Source: Gloeocapsa sp. PCC 73106 (GTDB lineage: Bacteria; Cyanobacteriota; Cyanobacteriia; Cyanobacteriales; Gloeocapsaceae). Taken from it: a stretch of 32,311 nucleotides of DNA. Below are positions 31,456-32,311 of the stretch, one piece after another. Position numbers and translations under genes: made by a program. The stretch lies in the NCBI RefSeq assembly GCF_000332035.1, contig NZ_ALVY01000185.1:1-32311 (forward strand). Direction: 5' to 3'. The stretch's first letter is position 1. Each line of letters starts with the position of its first letter. The notes beneath the pieces are model-generated. The model saw only the letters and a list, made by a program, of their open reading frames with translations, was not told where the DNA came from and ran no database searches.

Positions 31456-32311
31456 ATGAACCCTCTATTACCATCAAATGATCGCTTTGAGGGCTTTGAA
31501 ACTAACAGTAGTGTAAATTTAACCACTAGTCCATTTACAACTACACCCTCGGTGGCAATTACCGTATCACCTATTAACGTTAGCGAAAGTGGTAATGTCA
31601 ACCTCGTCTACAACATCACACGCACCGGTGATACCACCAGTTCCCTCAACGTTAGATTCACGGTCAGAGGTACCGCCCGGTTTAACCAGGATTATACTCA
31701 AACTGGAGCCAACTTCTTTAGTTCTCTCCAAGGAAGTCTTAACTTGGCATCGGGAGTAACAAGTGCGACAATAATCCTAGACCCTATTGCCGATAATCAG
31801 GTAGAATTCGATGAAACGGCGATACTAACACTAATCAATGGGACAGGTTATACAGTAGGAAATCCCAGTAGCGCTACAGGTACGATTCTCAATGACACTG
31901 TAGCCCCTTCAATCAGTGTGGTAGTTTCCCCAGGCAGTGTGCAAGAAAATGGTGCGCCTAACTTAGTTTATACCTTTAGCCGCACCGGCAATAACACTAA
32001 CGGCCTTAGTGGTGTGCTATTTAGCGTTAGCGGTGATGCAGGTTTCAACCAGGATTATACAGTTAGTGGAGCGAACCAGTTCAGTAATACCTCGGGAAGT
32101 GTGAACTTTGCCCCCAATTCTAGTACAGCCACGGTAACGATAAATCCTACTGCCGATAATCAGGTGGAATTCGATGAAACCGCGATACTAACACTAACTA
32201 ATGGCACAGGTTATACCGTAGGGAATCCCAATAGCGCCACAGGTACGATTCTTAATGATGATGTAGTAGTTGTTCCTTCAATTAGCGTAGCGGTATCCCC
32301 CAGTAGCGTCA
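31456..32311 (+). CDS. Calx-beta repeat protein, 5' part (cut by the window end)
   Basis: An open frame of 285 codons with no stop before the window edge. After about 30 polar residues rich in Thr/Ser/Asn it enters tandem Calx-beta domains of about 121 residues: PSxxVxVSPxxVxExGxxNLVY, then FNQDYT, then a DNQVEFDETAILTLTNGTGY segment, ending in SATGTILNDD. Two full copies and the start of a third are visible. Calx-beta domains bind calcium and build long extracellular proteins. No Sec signal is present, so export would be by a type I or other C-terminal signal outside the window. No clear ribosome site precedes the ATG, so it is placed by frame and promoter spacing. Large adhesin or RTX-like proteins are the likely class. 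Confidence 0.8.
   Translation, partial: MNPLLPSNDRFEGFETNSSVNLTTSPFTTTPSVAITVSPINVSESGNVNLVYNITRTGDTTSSLNVRFTVRGTARFNQDYTQTGANFFSSLQGSLNLASGVTSATIILDPIADNQVEFDETAILTLINGTGYTVGNPSSATGTILNDTVAPSISVVVSPGSVQENGAPNLVYTFSRTGNNTNGLSGVLFSVSGDAGFNQDYTVSGANQFSNTSGSVNFAPNSSTATVTINPTADNQVEFDETAILTLTNGTGYTVGNPNSATGTILNDDVVVVPSISVAVSPSSV
31789..32259 (+). repeat. 363-bp coding tandem repeat (Calx-beta units)
   Basis: A stretch of about 105 bases starting at 31789 (GCCGATAATCAGGT) recurs at 32152, 363 bases on, with only about ten changes, many of them synonymous. The earlier halves of the units are more diverged. This points to recent duplication or gene conversion in the C-terminal half of each domain. 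Confidence 0.75.

Overview
The window comes from a cyanobacterium. It carries photosystem I psaE, a one-helix high-light-inducible protein with an HLR1-like upstream element, an RNase E of the cyanobacterial type with an arginine-rich C-terminal tail, several cyanobacteria-restricted families (TIGR02652, DUF3318, DUF29), and many copies of the HIP1 octamer GCGATCGC (for example 961, 1241, 1991, 2656, 2874, 7522, 10025, 10094, 10504). I cannot name the genus from the sequence alone. Most of the DNA is ordinary chromosome with tightly packed, often overlapping genes.

Layout. 1-135 holds a broken minus-strand remnant of an IS607-type recombinase. 410-2012 is a three-gene operon (TIGR02652 protein, VOC protein, type III pantothenate kinase), followed by a polyprenyl-phosphate-sugar synthase-like GT2 enzyme (2068-2856). 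3118-6483 on the minus strand holds a secreted trypsin-like protease, a DUF2079 GT-C-like membrane protein and a small membrane-anchored protein. 6539-7285 holds a DUF3318 gene and tRNA-Gly(UCC). 7395-12513 is a four-gene plus-strand operon: type II NADH dehydrogenase, HAD hydrolase, glutaminase, and a NERD nuclease-SF1 helicase-pentapeptide fusion. 12541-12997 (minus) is a DUF4258-DUF2283 toxin-antitoxin-like pair. 13050-15458 (minus) is psaE-mutM-murD. 15566-17503 (minus) is RNase E, with a 554-base divergent region upstream.

18058-23665 is a plus-strand operon: a PlsY-like membrane domain fused to a rifampicin-phosphotransferase-like dikinase, a GT39/ArnT-like glycosyltransferase, a DUF29 protein and a SAM methyltransferase. 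It ends at a hairpin that looks like the terminator of the convergent PIN-TRAM gene (23707-24795). 24937-26241 is an orphan amino-acid-type periplasmic binding protein. 26242-26507 holds a strong promoter with a palindrome, followed by a small secreted four-cysteine protein (26508-26783). A membrane-tethered Roco GTPase with leucine-rich repeats (26780-28669), a YqiA-like esterase (28721-29359) and a beta-propeller-transglutaminase protein (29336-30967) follow. The last part holds the 48-residue HLIP gene (31114-31260) with its terminator, and the start of a Calx-beta repeat protein that runs off the window end.

Themes. Photo-oxidative stress recurs: hli under an RpaB-type element, and a repair glycosylase translated just behind psaE. 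Lipid-linked glycosylation also recurs (GT2 sugar-phosphate synthase, DUF2079, GT39). The least-explained parts are the PlsY-dikinase fusion next to GT39, the NERD-helicase-pentapeptide fusion, and the Roco protein with an altered G3 motif and a C-terminal membrane anchor. I see no CRISPR array, no prophage and no rRNA.
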